Below are positions 5,390-13,153 of a stretch of DNA of 16,108 bases, piece by piece. A model generated the notes under the pieces. The model made no database searches. It was not told where the DNA came from and was given only the letters and a program-made list of their open reading frames with translations. The stretch spans positions 1 to 16,108 of the forward strand of contig JACPXA010000069.1 of assembly GCA_016196785.1 (NCBI GenBank). The letters run 5' to 3'. Position 1 is the first letter of the stretch, and each line of letters begins with the position of its first letter. The stretch comes from Elusimicrobiota bacterium (lineage in GTDB: Bacteria; Elusimicrobiota; Elusimicrobia; 2-01-FULL-59-12; JACPXA01). The position numbers and the translations under genes are program-made.

Positions 5390-6829
5390 TCATTGGCGCT
5401 CTCCGGTGATCAGGCGGGGCGTCAGGAAAACGAGAAGCTCTGTCTTCTTGGTCGTGTCCTTGGTGGAGCGAAAGAGGAGTCCCAAAACCGGGATGTCCCC
5501 CAGCACTGGAATCCGCTGGTGGTCTTTAGATTTCTCCTCCTTGATGAGCCCGCCCAGGATGATGGTGGCGCCGTCCTGAACGAGGAGACTCGTTTCGGCC
5601 TCGGAGGTCTCCACGATGGGAACCTCGTTCTTCTGGGCGGTGGTGAGCGTCCCGGTCTTGGAGCTCACCTCGGGGCGGATCTTCATAGAGATGAACCCAT
5701 CCCGAGAGATCGTGGGGGTCACAAAGAGTTTCACTCCGACGTCGATGAAGTTGATCTGCTCGGCGGTGACGGAGGTACCCGTGCCGGCTTGGGAGATCTG
5801 TGTCGTCACGTACGGCTCCTTGGAGCCGACGAGGATCTTGGCCTCCTGGCCGCTTAAGGCGGTGATCCGGGGTTCGGAAAGGATGTTGGTCTCCCCGAAG
5901 GTTCGGAGGGCCTCCAGCACCACTTTGTAGTCGCCTTGGGCCTCCGGCTCTGGGGTGGCGATCTTCAATTGTCCTCCGGAGGCGAGGTTCAGGGCGCCCA
6001 GGCCCTTCACCGTCACGAACTTGTTGGCGAGATAGATCCAGTCCACCCCGAGCTGGAACTTGTCGGAGAGAGCCACCTGAACGATCTTCGCCTCGATCAA
6101 AACCTGTGCCGGGCGCCTGTCGAACAGATGGATCATCTCTGCCAATTCGGCCAATTGATCCTGAGTGTCGGTGACGAGAAAACTGTTCGTCCTTTCGTCC
6201 ACCTTCAGGGCCCCCAAGTTGGGAGTCAGAAACTCCTTGACCTTCGGGGCGAGGTCCTTGGCCTGAGCATAGTTCAGGGTAAAAGTCTCCCTCTGAGTCG
6301 GCTGATCCATCGCAGTCCCCATCCCTTCCAATCTCCGGAGCGCCTCCGGGGTGTCCAGGAGAAACAGGGTATTGGTCGTCTCATCCACCAGGATCTGGCC
6401 CAGAGGGGATTTCGCCTGATTGAGGACCGCGGCCGTCTGGAACGCCTTGGCATGTTTCAGGGTCAGGGTCTTTGCGACTCGAGGATCGCTGTAAGGGCGG
6501 CCGTAGGCCTGCTCGTATTCCCTCAAAGGCAAAACGTACAAGAGGTTCTCTTTTCGGACGCAGGCCAGCTCGTTGGAAGCGAGGATCAGGTCCCAGGCGT
6601 CCCACAGATCCACCTCCTTGACAAAAAGGGTCACCTTCCCCGCGACGTTCCGGCTGACCACGATGTTGAGGTTCGCCTGCGAAGCCAAGTCCTTTAAGAC
6701 CGTCACCAGATCGATCCCTGACAACTGCAGGGTAATCCGCTGAGACTGCCCCTCTTGCGCGAGGGCAGGAGGAGACAGGGTGCCACCCATCCAGGATGCA
6801 GCCACCAGCAAAGCCAGCAATCGCTTCAT
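5390..6829 (-). CDS. gspD: Secretin, GspD/PilQ/MshL family
   Basis: The 479-residue product is the outer-membrane channel of the secretion or pilus-like machine. I start it at ATG 6829, preceded by AAGGAG seven bases upstream. A signal peptide covers about 1-24 (ending ALAQ). An STN/N0-type domain follows (31-100, ITLQLSGIDLVTVLKDLA). Two short secretin N domains come next, around 120-175 (TLTLKHAKA...ILVDETTNTLFLLD) and 183-240 (FTLNYAQAKD...KVDERTNSFLVTD). The secretin core spans 310-475, with ILSEPRITALSGQEAKILVGS and the signature VLGDIPVLGLLFRS (442-455). It is shorter than most GspD proteins (about 650 residues) and closer to the PilQ/MshL architecture. It ends the operon, 13 bases after the GspM/C-like gene. 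Confidence 0.93.
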   Translation of the reverse strand: MKRLLALLVAASWMGGTLSPPALAQEGQSQRITLQLSGIDLVTVLKDLASQANLNIVVSRNVAGKVTLFVKEVDLWDAWDLILASNELACVRKENLLYVLPLREYEQAYGRPYSDPRVAKTLTLKHAKAFQTAAVLNQAKSPLGQILVDETTNTLFLLDTPEALRRLEGMGTAMDQPTQRETFTLNYAQAKDLAPKVKEFLTPNLGALKVDERTNSFLVTDTQDQLAELAEMIHLFDRRPAQVLIEAKIVQVALSDKFQLGVDWIYLANKFVTVKGLGALNLASGGQLKIATPEPEAQGDYKVVLEALRTFGETNILSEPRITALSGQEAKILVGSKEPYVTTQISQAGTGTSVTAEQINFIDVGVKLFVTPTISRDGFISMKIRPEVSSKTGTLTTAQKNEVPIVETSEAETSLLVQDGATIILGGLIKEEKSKDHQRIPVLGDIPVLGLLFRSTKDTTKKTELLVFLTPRLITGERQ

Positions 6830-6842
6830 GGGAGTTCTCCTT

Positions 6843-7634
6843 TTACAAACGGGCTTCATACTGTTTTCCCTCCTGCTCAAAAAGGACGCGATCGGCCTCG
6901 ATGCGCAGGATCTTGACCGGCCCGATCCGGTCACCCACTGTGACCGTGAAAAGCTCGCCCGTTCCTTTCTCCTCCAGATAGGCCTGGAGCTTGGACCCCA
7001 AGAGGACCCCCCGCAAAATAAGCTGAGGGCTCTGCGGACCCGCAGCCAACGGAACGGCTGCATTGGTCAGAAAGACAGCCAGGCGATCCAGCCTCAGAGG
7101 AGGAAATGGAGGCGCTCCCGGCCTTGAAGAGCTCTCCAGCCGGGGCGTCTGGATCGGAACGGCAGCCAAGGGAGGAGAGATTGAAATCTCCAAGTGACAA
7201 TGGGCCTTTTCCTCCTGCGCCTGAAATTGAATCCGCCTGAGCATCCCTGAGGGCAGCATCCCGGCAAGCTGCTGCAGGAATGCGGAGAGTTGTTCGGGAT
7301 TTCCTTTGACAGTCGCCTTCAGGACAAGGGCCCCCTCCGAGGAGTCCGGCTCGAGACTGACCAGCTGAACCTTGGATCGAGCAACCCCTTCTTGAAAAGC
7401 GCCCAAAAGTCCCTGGAGTGAACGGGGAGGAGGGCCGCTGGGATAGACTGTCTTCAGCAAGCGTTCCAATTCCTGTCTTGCTTCGGCCCAGCCCTGGATC
7501 CGGGAAAGCTGGTCTGTCGCCTGGCGCAACTCTCGCTGCGAGGAAGAGAAGGCGCTTGCGCTTGCCCCGAACGCCCCAAGGCCCAACAGAAAAACGCCTC
7601 CCACGGCGCTTGCTTCAAGGGCAAGCCGTCTCAT
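6843..7634 (-). CDS. GspM/PilO-like protein fused to a GspC/PilP-like domain
   Basis: The 263-residue product starts at ATG 7634, overlapping the GspL stop as ATGA. An N-terminal membrane segment (about 9-28) is followed by a coiled-coil stretch (LRQATDQLSRIQGWAEARQELERLL). A GspM/PilO-type ferredoxin-like domain spans about 70-150 (VQLVSLEPDSSEGALVLKATVKGNPEQLSAFLQQLAGMLPSGMLRRIQFQ). After a proline-rich linker, the C-terminal part (about 180-263) reads LRGVLLGSKLQAYLEEKGTGELFTVTVGDRIGPVKILRIEADRVLFEQEG, the pattern of the GspC homology region or PilP. Such proteins form the inner-membrane platform and contact the secretin. The fusion puts both jobs in one chain and would explain why no separate gspC/pilP is seen here. 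Family assignment is by pattern and moderately secure. Confidence 0.75.
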   Translation of the reverse strand: MRRLALEASAVGGVFLLGLGAFGASASAFSSSQRELRQATDQLSRIQGWAEARQELERLLKTVYPSGPPPRSLQGLLGAFQEGVARSKVQLVSLEPDSSEGALVLKATVKGNPEQLSAFLQQLAGMLPSGMLRRIQFQAQEEKAHCHLEISISPPLAAVPIQTPRLESSSRPGAPPFPPLRLDRLAVFLTNAAVPLAAGPQSPQLILRGVLLGSKLQAYLEEKGTGELFTVTVGDRIGPVKILRIEADRVLFEQEGKQYEARL

Positions 7635-9019
7635 TCCTGGGTTCCCTCCAGATGGAAGCTGAGTCCGCCCTCTGCATCCGCGTTCACCTGAGAAAGGCTC
7701 AGGCGGTGATTCCAATCGGCAAGGGCCGCCAAGCCCTTGGCAGATCCGGAAGCTGTCAGGTGCTTCGACTCCAGCGCCACCGACTCCAGCGCAATCCCCT
7801 CTGGAGTCGAGTCGAAGAAGGTCTTGAGGCGCTCGAAGGCATCGGCATAGGTCTGCTGCGCCTGTTGGACGAGGGCCCATTGCTGGTTCATCTGTTGGGA
7901 AGAAGCGGCCTGCGGCTGCAGGGCGGCGATCTCAAGTTTGACCCGATCGATCGCTTTGTAATGGCGGTTCGCCTTCAGGCCAAGAGGGAGGGCGCCCAGC
8001 CACAGGCAGAGGGCAATCCATCCAAAGAGACCGATCCTTTTCCTGAAGCGATTTTCGGCTGTTTGCCTCTGGCGAATCTCCGCAGGAAGAAGGTCGAGAT
8101 GAACGCGGGGCCGAAGGGCCAGCCCCAAGAGACTGGAAAAAGAGCTCTGGGCAACCTGATCCGCCTGCGCAGCCAACGCCTCCTTGAAACGGGAGGCCAA
8201 AGGGTCGGCCGCGCGCACCGAGAGGCCCAGATGCTCTTGAAGGGTCGCGAGAATTCCAGCGTCCGTAAGATTCGGGCCGCCTACGCTTACCCCTGCCACG
8301 GGCGGGCCAACGTTCCTCTGTTTGTAGCTACCTAGCGTTTCCTGGACTTGAGTGAGGAGCCATCCTGCGCCAAGAAGCTCTCCGTGAGGAAGCGGAAGGG
8401 AGCGCAGCTCCAGGAGCTTATCCTCCGCCACAATCGCAAGCTCCAGAGTTTCCTCGGTTGTCTCCAGAATGAGGCGGGGCCCCACTGGCAGATTCGGGGC
8501 AAGCGACTCATGCCAGCGAGCCAATCCCTCGGAGGCGACCGCAACTGCCTTCGGCTCTAATCCGGCTTCCCGCAAGATGCCCAATGTCCGATCCAAAAGA
8601 GCCCTTGGCACGATGACGACAAGGACCTTGGCCTTTCCTTCTGTCTGGGCAATCACCTGCGTGGAAACCGAGCAGTCCTCGATGGGATAGGGCAGATCGC
8701 CGGCCAACTGGTAGCGGGCCATGGCACTCAGCTCTCCAGGATCGTCCATCGGCAAGTTCAACAGGCGGATGAGAAGCTGCGCCTTGGGAAGGACCAAAAG
8801 GACATTTCCCGGAGGCGCCGGAAGGGCCGCTGCCGCCTGCTTCAGCGCGGTCCCCTCTTCTGCGCCAGAGAGGGGGAGGACCCTCACGCTCAAAAGCTCC
8901 GGCTCACCTCTACTCCGGCGAACCTGGAGGATTTTCAAGGCCCCCTCCCCCCACTCGACCAGAGTCGTCGCCTCAGAGGGGAAGAAAATCCGCTTAAGAG
9001 CCAGAGCTTGTCGTCTCAT
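7631..9019 (-). CDS. gspL: GspL-like inner-membrane platform protein (PilM-PilN type fusion)
   Basis: I use ATG 9019 (MRRQALALKRIFF), giving 462 residues; the longer frame from 9067 would add 16 unlikely residues. The cytoplasmic part (about 15-320) has the PilM/actin-like pattern: TTLVEWGEGALKILQV, RYQLAGDLPYPIEDCSVS and LEPKAVAVASEGLARWH. A single membrane segment (about 329-349, IGLFGWIALCLWLGALPLGL) precedes a PilN-like periplasmic part with a coiled coil and a small alpha/beta domain. GspL recruits the ATPase GspE to the platform and pairs with GspM. The gene overlaps gspK by 26 bases and the next gene by 4. Confidence 0.85.
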   Translation of the reverse strand: MRRQALALKRIFFPSEATTLVEWGEGALKILQVRRSRGEPELLSVRVLPLSGAEEGTALKQAAAALPAPPGNVLLVLPKAQLLIRLLNLPMDDPGELSAMARYQLAGDLPYPIEDCSVSTQVIAQTEGKAKVLVVIVPRALLDRTLGILREAGLEPKAVAVASEGLARWHESLAPNLPVGPRLILETTEETLELAIVAEDKLLELRSLPLPHGELLGAGWLLTQVQETLGSYKQRNVGPPVAGVSVGGPNLTDAGILATLQEHLGLSVRAADPLASRFKEALAAQADQVAQSSFSSLLGLALRPRVHLDLLPAEIRQRQTAENRFRKRIGLFGWIALCLWLGALPLGLKANRHYKAIDRVKLEIAALQPQAASSQQMNQQWALVQQAQQTYADAFERLKTFFDSTPEGIALESVALESKHLTASGSAKGLAALADWNHRLSLSQVNADAEGGLSFHLEGTQE

Positions 9020-9833
9020 GCCATCCCTTGATCTTGGGCGGAATCCCCGGGGCCTGACGCTCAACAAGCAGAGTGAGGACCCGCTGGGAGGTTCCCGCTT
9101 TTCCTGTGGCGCTCATGCGAAAGCTGGTGGAGCGAGTGCCGAGCTGGCCGGCATTGACCAGGCCCATCAAGGCAGCCGCTTCTTCCGCGCGCAGGAACTT
9201 GCTGATCGCTGGGGCCATGTCGCCCGTCTGCCGGAAAATCCGGTCATCCTGGGTCCCGGCGACTCCATCAGGGCCGTCCCTCCAAGCAAGAAGAGTGCCG
9301 GCGGTGGAGCGAGCCAGGCCGAGCGCTTCCAAAACGCCTTGCGAGGCGGAGTTGAGATTCACTTCCTGCTCGCCGAAGGCCCTCAGAAGAGGAGCCCATT
9401 TCTCCAATCGCTCGTGGGTGACTCCAGGGATCAGGGCCAGCTCGGCCAGCGACTGCAAGGGGCGCTCCTCCCTCCGGGCCACAATCGCCTGGGCCATGTT
9501 CACCGTTGCCTCGGGCAGATGAGCAAGGATCGTCCAGGGGACGAAGTTCACGTTGAGCCTTCCTCCTTCATCCGCCACCGCAACGGACCAGGTGCCGTTG
9601 GCCTCCTCTCCTGCTTTCGGCTTAGGAAAAATCTCATCGGCCTCAAGCTGGGCTAGGCCGCGAGCCGATCCCTTCCGAGCCAAATCGAAAGCATCCAACG
9701 CGTCTCGGCTCCTATCCCACAACCTCCAGGCAGAGCCGAGGGTGCCGGCCTGGGCCACCACAAGAGTGGTCATGGCGCTCATCGCCCAGAGACCGATCAA
9801 AAGGACGGAACCTTTACCTCGGCGAGTGCTCAT
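8994..9833 (-). CDS. gspK: GspK, minor pseudopilin
   Basis: The 279-residue product has a prepilin-type N-terminus (RRGKG-SVLLIGLWAMSAMTTLVVAQ). Cleavage would fall after Gly8, and the +5 position is not glutamate, as is characteristic of GspK. The periplasmic part contains two helical SAM/HhH-like modules: FVPWTILAHLPEATVNMAQAIVARR...LIPGVTHERLEKW (about 98-147) and VNLNSASQGVLEALGLARSTA (158-178). GspK caps the GspI-J-K tip of the pseudopilus. It overlaps gspJ by 20 bases. Length is within the usual range (about 300). Confidence 0.88.
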   Translation of the reverse strand: MSTRRGKGSVLLIGLWAMSAMTTLVVAQAGTLGSAWRLWDRSRDALDAFDLARKGSARGLAQLEADEIFPKPKAGEEANGTWSVAVADEGGRLNVNFVPWTILAHLPEATVNMAQAIVARREERPLQSLAELALIPGVTHERLEKWAPLLRAFGEQEVNLNSASQGVLEALGLARSTAGTLLAWRDGPDGVAGTQDDRIFRQTGDMAPAISKFLRAEEAAALMGLVNAGQLGTRSTSFRMSATGKAGTSQRVLTLLVERQAPGIPPKIKGWHETTSSGS

Positions 9834-10392
9834 GGACCCCTAACGCTCCACGGGTGATCAAAACCACCTTCGTCAGAAAGAGGGAACCGCCGGCCCCTTG
9901 GACTGCGAGGCGGACCTGAACGAGCCCTGGAAGAACCCCTTGATCTTCCCAGGATGGCTCCCATCGAATTCCTTCTCCTTTGTCCGATAGATAGCCATAG
10001 GAAACTTTGAAGTCGGTCACGTGGGTCAGCCATTGCTTGACCTGGGGCTCCCCCTCTGGAAGGAGTCTCTGGGTCTCCACCAACGTCCCTTGAGGCGTCT
10101 GTTCATAGGTCACGCTCAAAGGGGCAAGGCCGTCCTCGGAAGCGACGAAGGTGAAACGCTTCTCCTCGCTCTTCCACGGCGCTTCTGAAAGCAAGAGTCC
10201 CCCGCGAAGCTGAGCGGCCATCTGCTCCAGGCACTGGATCATCCTCGGATGGGTGTGGAGGTTCTCCTGCGCCTGGGCCCAGGCCTGAAGGCCGGCTCGA
10301 GCCGCTCCGAAGAGGCCGCTGGCCGCCGTCAAGAAGAGACTGGAGGCGATCAAGAGCTCAAGAAGCGTGAAGCCGAGTCGAGAGGGCTTCAT
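9814..10392 (-). CDS. gspJ: GspJ-like minor pseudopilin
   Basis: The start at ATG 10392 gives MKPSRLGFTLLELLIASSLFL, a textbook class III prepilin leader with cleavage between Gly7 and Phe8 and glutamate at +5 (Glu12). The frame from 10479 adds basic residues that would spoil the leader. The product has 192 residues. The C-terminal domain shows the GspJ strand order, e.g. RFTFVASEDGLAPLSVTYEQT and LVETQRLLPEGEPQVKQWLTHVTDFKVSYGYL. It pairs with GspI and GspK in the tip complex. It overlaps gspI by 35 bases. Confidence 0.87.
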   Translation of the reverse strand: MKPSRLGFTLLELLIASSLFLTAASGLFGAARAGLQAWAQAQENLHTHPRMIQCLEQMAAQLRGGLLLSEAPWKSEEKRFTFVASEDGLAPLSVTYEQTPQGTLVETQRLLPEGEPQVKQWLTHVTDFKVSYGYLSDKGEGIRWEPSWEDQGVLPGLVQVRLAVQGAGGSLFLTKVVLITRGALGVHEHSPR

Positions 10393-10564
10393 GGACGAGA
10401 TCCGCCGCCTCCCTTTCATAGCGGGCCTGCGCCAGCGTGATGAGATGATGAGCGCTCTGAAGCCCGCGGGTGATTGCAACCAGGAGGGAGCCCACTCCCA
10501 CCGCCAGAATCGCCACCGTCACGAGGACCTCGATGAGGGTTCCTCCCGAAGGGCGGGTTCTCAT
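10358..10564 (-). CDS. gspI: GspI/PilV-like pseudopilin, unusually short
   Basis: The product is only 68 residues. It carries a prepilin leader, RPSG-GTLIEVLVTVAILAVGVGSLLVAI, with glutamate at +5 (Glu12) but glycine instead of phenylalanine at +1. The helix continues as LQSAHHLITLAQARYEREAADLVHEAL and then the gene stops. Usual GspI proteins have about 120 residues with a small beta domain, which is missing here. Position between gspF and gspJ and the ATGA overlap with gspF support the GspI assignment. The downstream overlap with gspJ (35 bases) argues that the stop is genuine, but a frameshift that removed the C-terminus cannot be excluded. Confidence 0.75.
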   Translation of the reverse strand: MRTRPSGGTLIEVLVTVAILAVGVGSLLVAITRGLQSAHHLITLAQARYEREAADLVHEALSTRLHAS

Positions 10565-11745
10565 CGGATGAGGGTGCTCATTTCAAAGACCGGCATCAGC
10601 ATGGAGAAGACGACGACCGCCACCACCAGCCCCACCGCCACAATGAGGACCGGCTCAATCAGAGTCCCAAAGACCTTCGCGGTGCGGTCCACCTCTTCAT
10701 CGTAGGCGCTGGAGGCCGCCAGGAGGTTGCGGCTCAAGTCTCCCTCGGCCTCTCCCACGGCAATCAGAGTCCTCAAAGTGGGATCCCCTATCCGGGCGCG
10801 CTCCAGCGCCTGAGAAAGAGGCAGCCCTTCGGCCACATCGTGAAGGCACCGGGCGACTCCCCTCTGGTGCGCTGGTTGGGCCAGCATTTCTTTGCTCAGG
10901 CGAAGCGCCTCCGTCAGGGTCACCCCCTGCCCTACCAAAAAACCCAGGCCCTGGGTCCATCGGGCGAGGTCTGCCTGAAGAAAGAGACGCCGAACGAAAG
11001 GAAGTTGAGCGACCCTTTGGCCGCTCCACAGGAGGAGCCGCCGATACCACCCCAACCTACGGCTCAACCAAAAACCGGGAAGACCAACGAGCAGGAGAAG
11101 GAACCCTCCGCGGGCAACGCCCTCACTTAAAGAAAGCATCAGCCGGGTCAGCCACGGAAGCGGCTGGTCCAAATCTTGGAAAACCTGGGCCAGCTTTGGG
11201 ACGGCGAAAATGAGGAGGACGAGCAGGGTGAGGGAGCCGACGACGAGAACGAACACCGGATAGACGAGGGCTGTCCGAACTTTTTCCGCGAGCTCTGCGT
11301 CACGCTGGGCCAACTCGGCGATCCGGTGAAGCGCTTCCTCCAGCCCGCCGCCGGCTTCTCCGGCCCGGACAAGGGCTGCGGCGGATGCAGGAAAGGCCTG
11401 GGGATGCTGGCTCATGGCATCAGAGAGGCCGACGCCCTGGAGAAGCTGGGATTCCAGATGGGAAGCCAGCATGCCGATGCGCCGCCCCTTCTCCTGGGCC
11501 GCCAACAGATGAAGGGCCTGAACCAAGGGGACGCCGGCGCGCAAGGCCTGGTTTAATCCTCGAGTAAAAAAAGCCAGCTCGGATTTGGAAAGGGAGACGC
11601 GGGCAGAAACAAGGCGCGTGATCTTGACCGGGTAGAGGCGGCGAGTCTTAAGTTCCATGGCTGCCTGGTCAAGGTCCTTGGCCTCCAGGGTTCCTTCGGC
11701 AAGATCCAAGGCGTCGGTCTTCGCCCGGTATTTGAACGTCGGCAT
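10561..11745 (-). CDS. gspF: GspF/PilC-type inner-membrane platform protein
   Basis: The 394-residue product begins MPTFKYRAKTDALDLAEGTLEAKDLDQA, the typical PilC/GspF N-terminus. Two tandem GspF domains follow, at about 58-180 (FTRGLNQALRAGVPLVQALHLLA...RAGEAGGGLEEAL) and 262-383 (WTQGLGFLVGQGVTLTEALRL...VGEAEGDLSRNL). Three membrane segments lie near 163-183, 213-228 and 362-384. It is the polytopic core that couples GspE ATP hydrolysis to pseudopilus assembly. The ATG lies one base after the gspE stop. Length is normal for the family (about 400). Confidence 0.95.
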   Translation of the reverse strand: MPTFKYRAKTDALDLAEGTLEAKDLDQAAMELKTRRLYPVKITRLVSARVSLSKSELAFFTRGLNQALRAGVPLVQALHLLAAQEKGRRIGMLASHLESQLLQGVGLSDAMSQHPQAFPASAAALVRAGEAGGGLEEALHRIAELAQRDAELAEKVRTALVYPVFVLVVGSLTLLVLLIFAVPKLAQVFQDLDQPLPWLTRLMLSLSEGVARGGFLLLLVGLPGFWLSRRLGWYRRLLLWSGQRVAQLPFVRRLFLQADLARWTQGLGFLVGQGVTLTEALRLSKEMLAQPAHQRGVARCLHDVAEGLPLSQALERARIGDPTLRTLIAVGEAEGDLSRNLLAASSAYDEEVDRTAKVFGTLIEPVLIVAVGLVVAVVVFSMLMPVFEMSTLIR

Positions 11746-11746
11746 C

Positions 11747-13153
11747 TTACTCGTCGCTCTGAGTCACCCGCATCACTTCCGCCTCCGTCGTAAGACCCTG
11801 CTTGACCTTCAGCATTCCGTCCTCGCGCAGGGTCCTCATTCCCTGCTTCCGGGCGAGCGCCTTGATCTGATTGGCGGGAACCCGGTTCACGATGAGGCGC
11901 CGGATCTCCTCTCCCAGGACCATGAACTCGAAGATCGCGGTGCGGCCCTGGTAGCCGGTCTGACGGCAGGCGGAGCACCTGGTCCCTTTGCATTGAGGGC
12001 AGAGGAGTCGCACCAGGCGCTGGGCGACGGCGCACTCCAGCGAAGAGGAAACGAGGTACGACTCCACCCCCATGTCGAGAAGCCGGCTCACCGAGCCGGC
12101 GGCGTCGTTCGTGTGCAGGGTAGAGAAGACCAGGTGCCCGGTCAAAGCGGTGCGGATGGCAATCTCGGCAGTCTCCAGGTCCCGGATCTCGCCGACCATC
12201 ATCACATCGGGGTCGTGGCGGAGCATGGAGCGAAGGGCCCGGGCGAAAGTAAAGTCGATCTTGGGATGAACCTGCATCTGGGTGACCCCCGGAAGGCGAT
12301 ACTCGATGGGATCCTCAATCGTCAGAATCTTCTTCATCCGGTCGTTGAGCTTGACCAAGCTCGCGTAGAGGGTTGTCGTCTTGCCGCTTCCGGTGGGGCC
12401 GGTGACGAGGAGAATCCCGTGGGGCCTCGTGAGGAGCCGTTCCAGAACCGCCTGATGGTCCGGAAGAAGGCCCAGCTGCTCCAAGCCAAGTAAAATGTTG
12501 GTATTGAGGAGCCGGATCATGGCGGTTTCCCCTTCCGGAGTGGGGAGGATGGAGATCCGAAGATCGATCTGCCGGCCCTGGACTCGCACCTTGGCCCGGC
12601 CATCCTGGGGGAGGCGATGTTCGGCGACATTCAGGTTGGCCATCACCTTGATCCTGGAAAGAAGGGCCGGATAAAACTGGTACAAGCGCGGAGGAACCGG
12701 TAGATCGTAGAGCACGCCGTCGATCCGATAGCGGACCGCCATGGAACGCTCGAAGGGCTCCAGGTGGATGTCTGTGGCCCGTTCCTTCACCGCTTCCGAC
12801 AGAAGTTGATTCACCACCCGGATCACCGAGGCCTCGCCGCCAATGGCATCCAGATCCTCGGCCGCCTCTGTGAGGGAAGAAGCCAAAGGAACTGTTTCTT
12901 CGGCTTGAAGCATCGCTTCGACCGTCTCGGCGCCAATGCCGTAATGCTGGCGGATCAACTGCTGGATTTCCTGTTCGGAGGCGAGAACGATGCGAAGCGG
13001 CAGCCCTACGACCTGGCGCAGCTCATCCAGTTCCACCCCCTGATAGGGCTTCTCCGAGGCGACAACCAAGGTGCCCTCTTCGATCCTCACCGGCGCAATC
13101 CGGTATCGCACCGCTATCCGCGGAGGAATGTGCTTAGCGAAAATGGGTACCAT
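11747..13153 (-). CDS. gspE: GspE/PilB-type secretion ATPase, 5' end rebuilt by a transposon end
   Basis: From ATG 13153 the product has 468 residues; a TTG at 13159 would add two. The first few codons lie in the REP-like end of the RAYT element, and native sequence begins around IFAKHIPPRIAVRYRIAPVRIEEG. Counting from the TTG: an N1E-type domain at about 15-75, Walker A GPTGSGKT (254-261), aspartate box ILTIEDPIEYRLPG, Walker B VMMVGEIRD (319-327), and histidine box STLHTNDA (346-353). A four-cysteine zinc motif, CPQCKGTRCSAC (387-398), is compressed: only four residues separate the CxxC pairs. It is the cytoplasmic motor of the machine. The operon's original promoter and upstream genes have been cut off here. 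No strong ribosome-binding site is visible, so coupling to RAYT translation (stop at 13171) is possible. Confidence 0.9.
   Translation of the reverse strand: MVPIFAKHIPPRIAVRYRIAPVRIEEGTLVVASEKPYQGVELDELRQVVGLPLRIVLASEQEIQQLIRQHYGIGAETVEAMLQAEETVPLASSLTEAAEDLDAIGGEASVIRVVNQLLSEAVKERATDIHLEPFERSMAVRYRIDGVLYDLPVPPRLYQFYPALLSRIKVMANLNVAEHRLPQDGRAKVRVQGRQIDLRISILPTPEGETAMIRLLNTNILLGLEQLGLLPDHQAVLERLLTRPHGILLVTGPTGSGKTTTLYASLVKLNDRMKKILTIEDPIEYRLPGVTQMQVHPKIDFTFARALRSMLRHDPDVMMVGEIRDLETAEIAIRTALTGHLVFSTLHTNDAAGSVSRLLDMGVESYLVSSSLECAVAQRLVRLLCPQCKGTRCSACRQTGYQGRTAIFEFMVLGEEIRRLIVNRVPANQIKALARKQGMRTLREDGMLKVKQGLTTEAEVMRVTQSDE

Noticed and set aside
5936..6697. Plus-strand 253-codon frame
   Set aside because: It is fully antisense to the secretin gene, whose domains are unambiguous; the product has no recognisable features.
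8721..9656. Plus-strand 311-codon frame
   Set aside because: It spans antisense to the gspL/gspK junction and has arginine/serine-rich low-information sequence; a shadow of high-GC coding.
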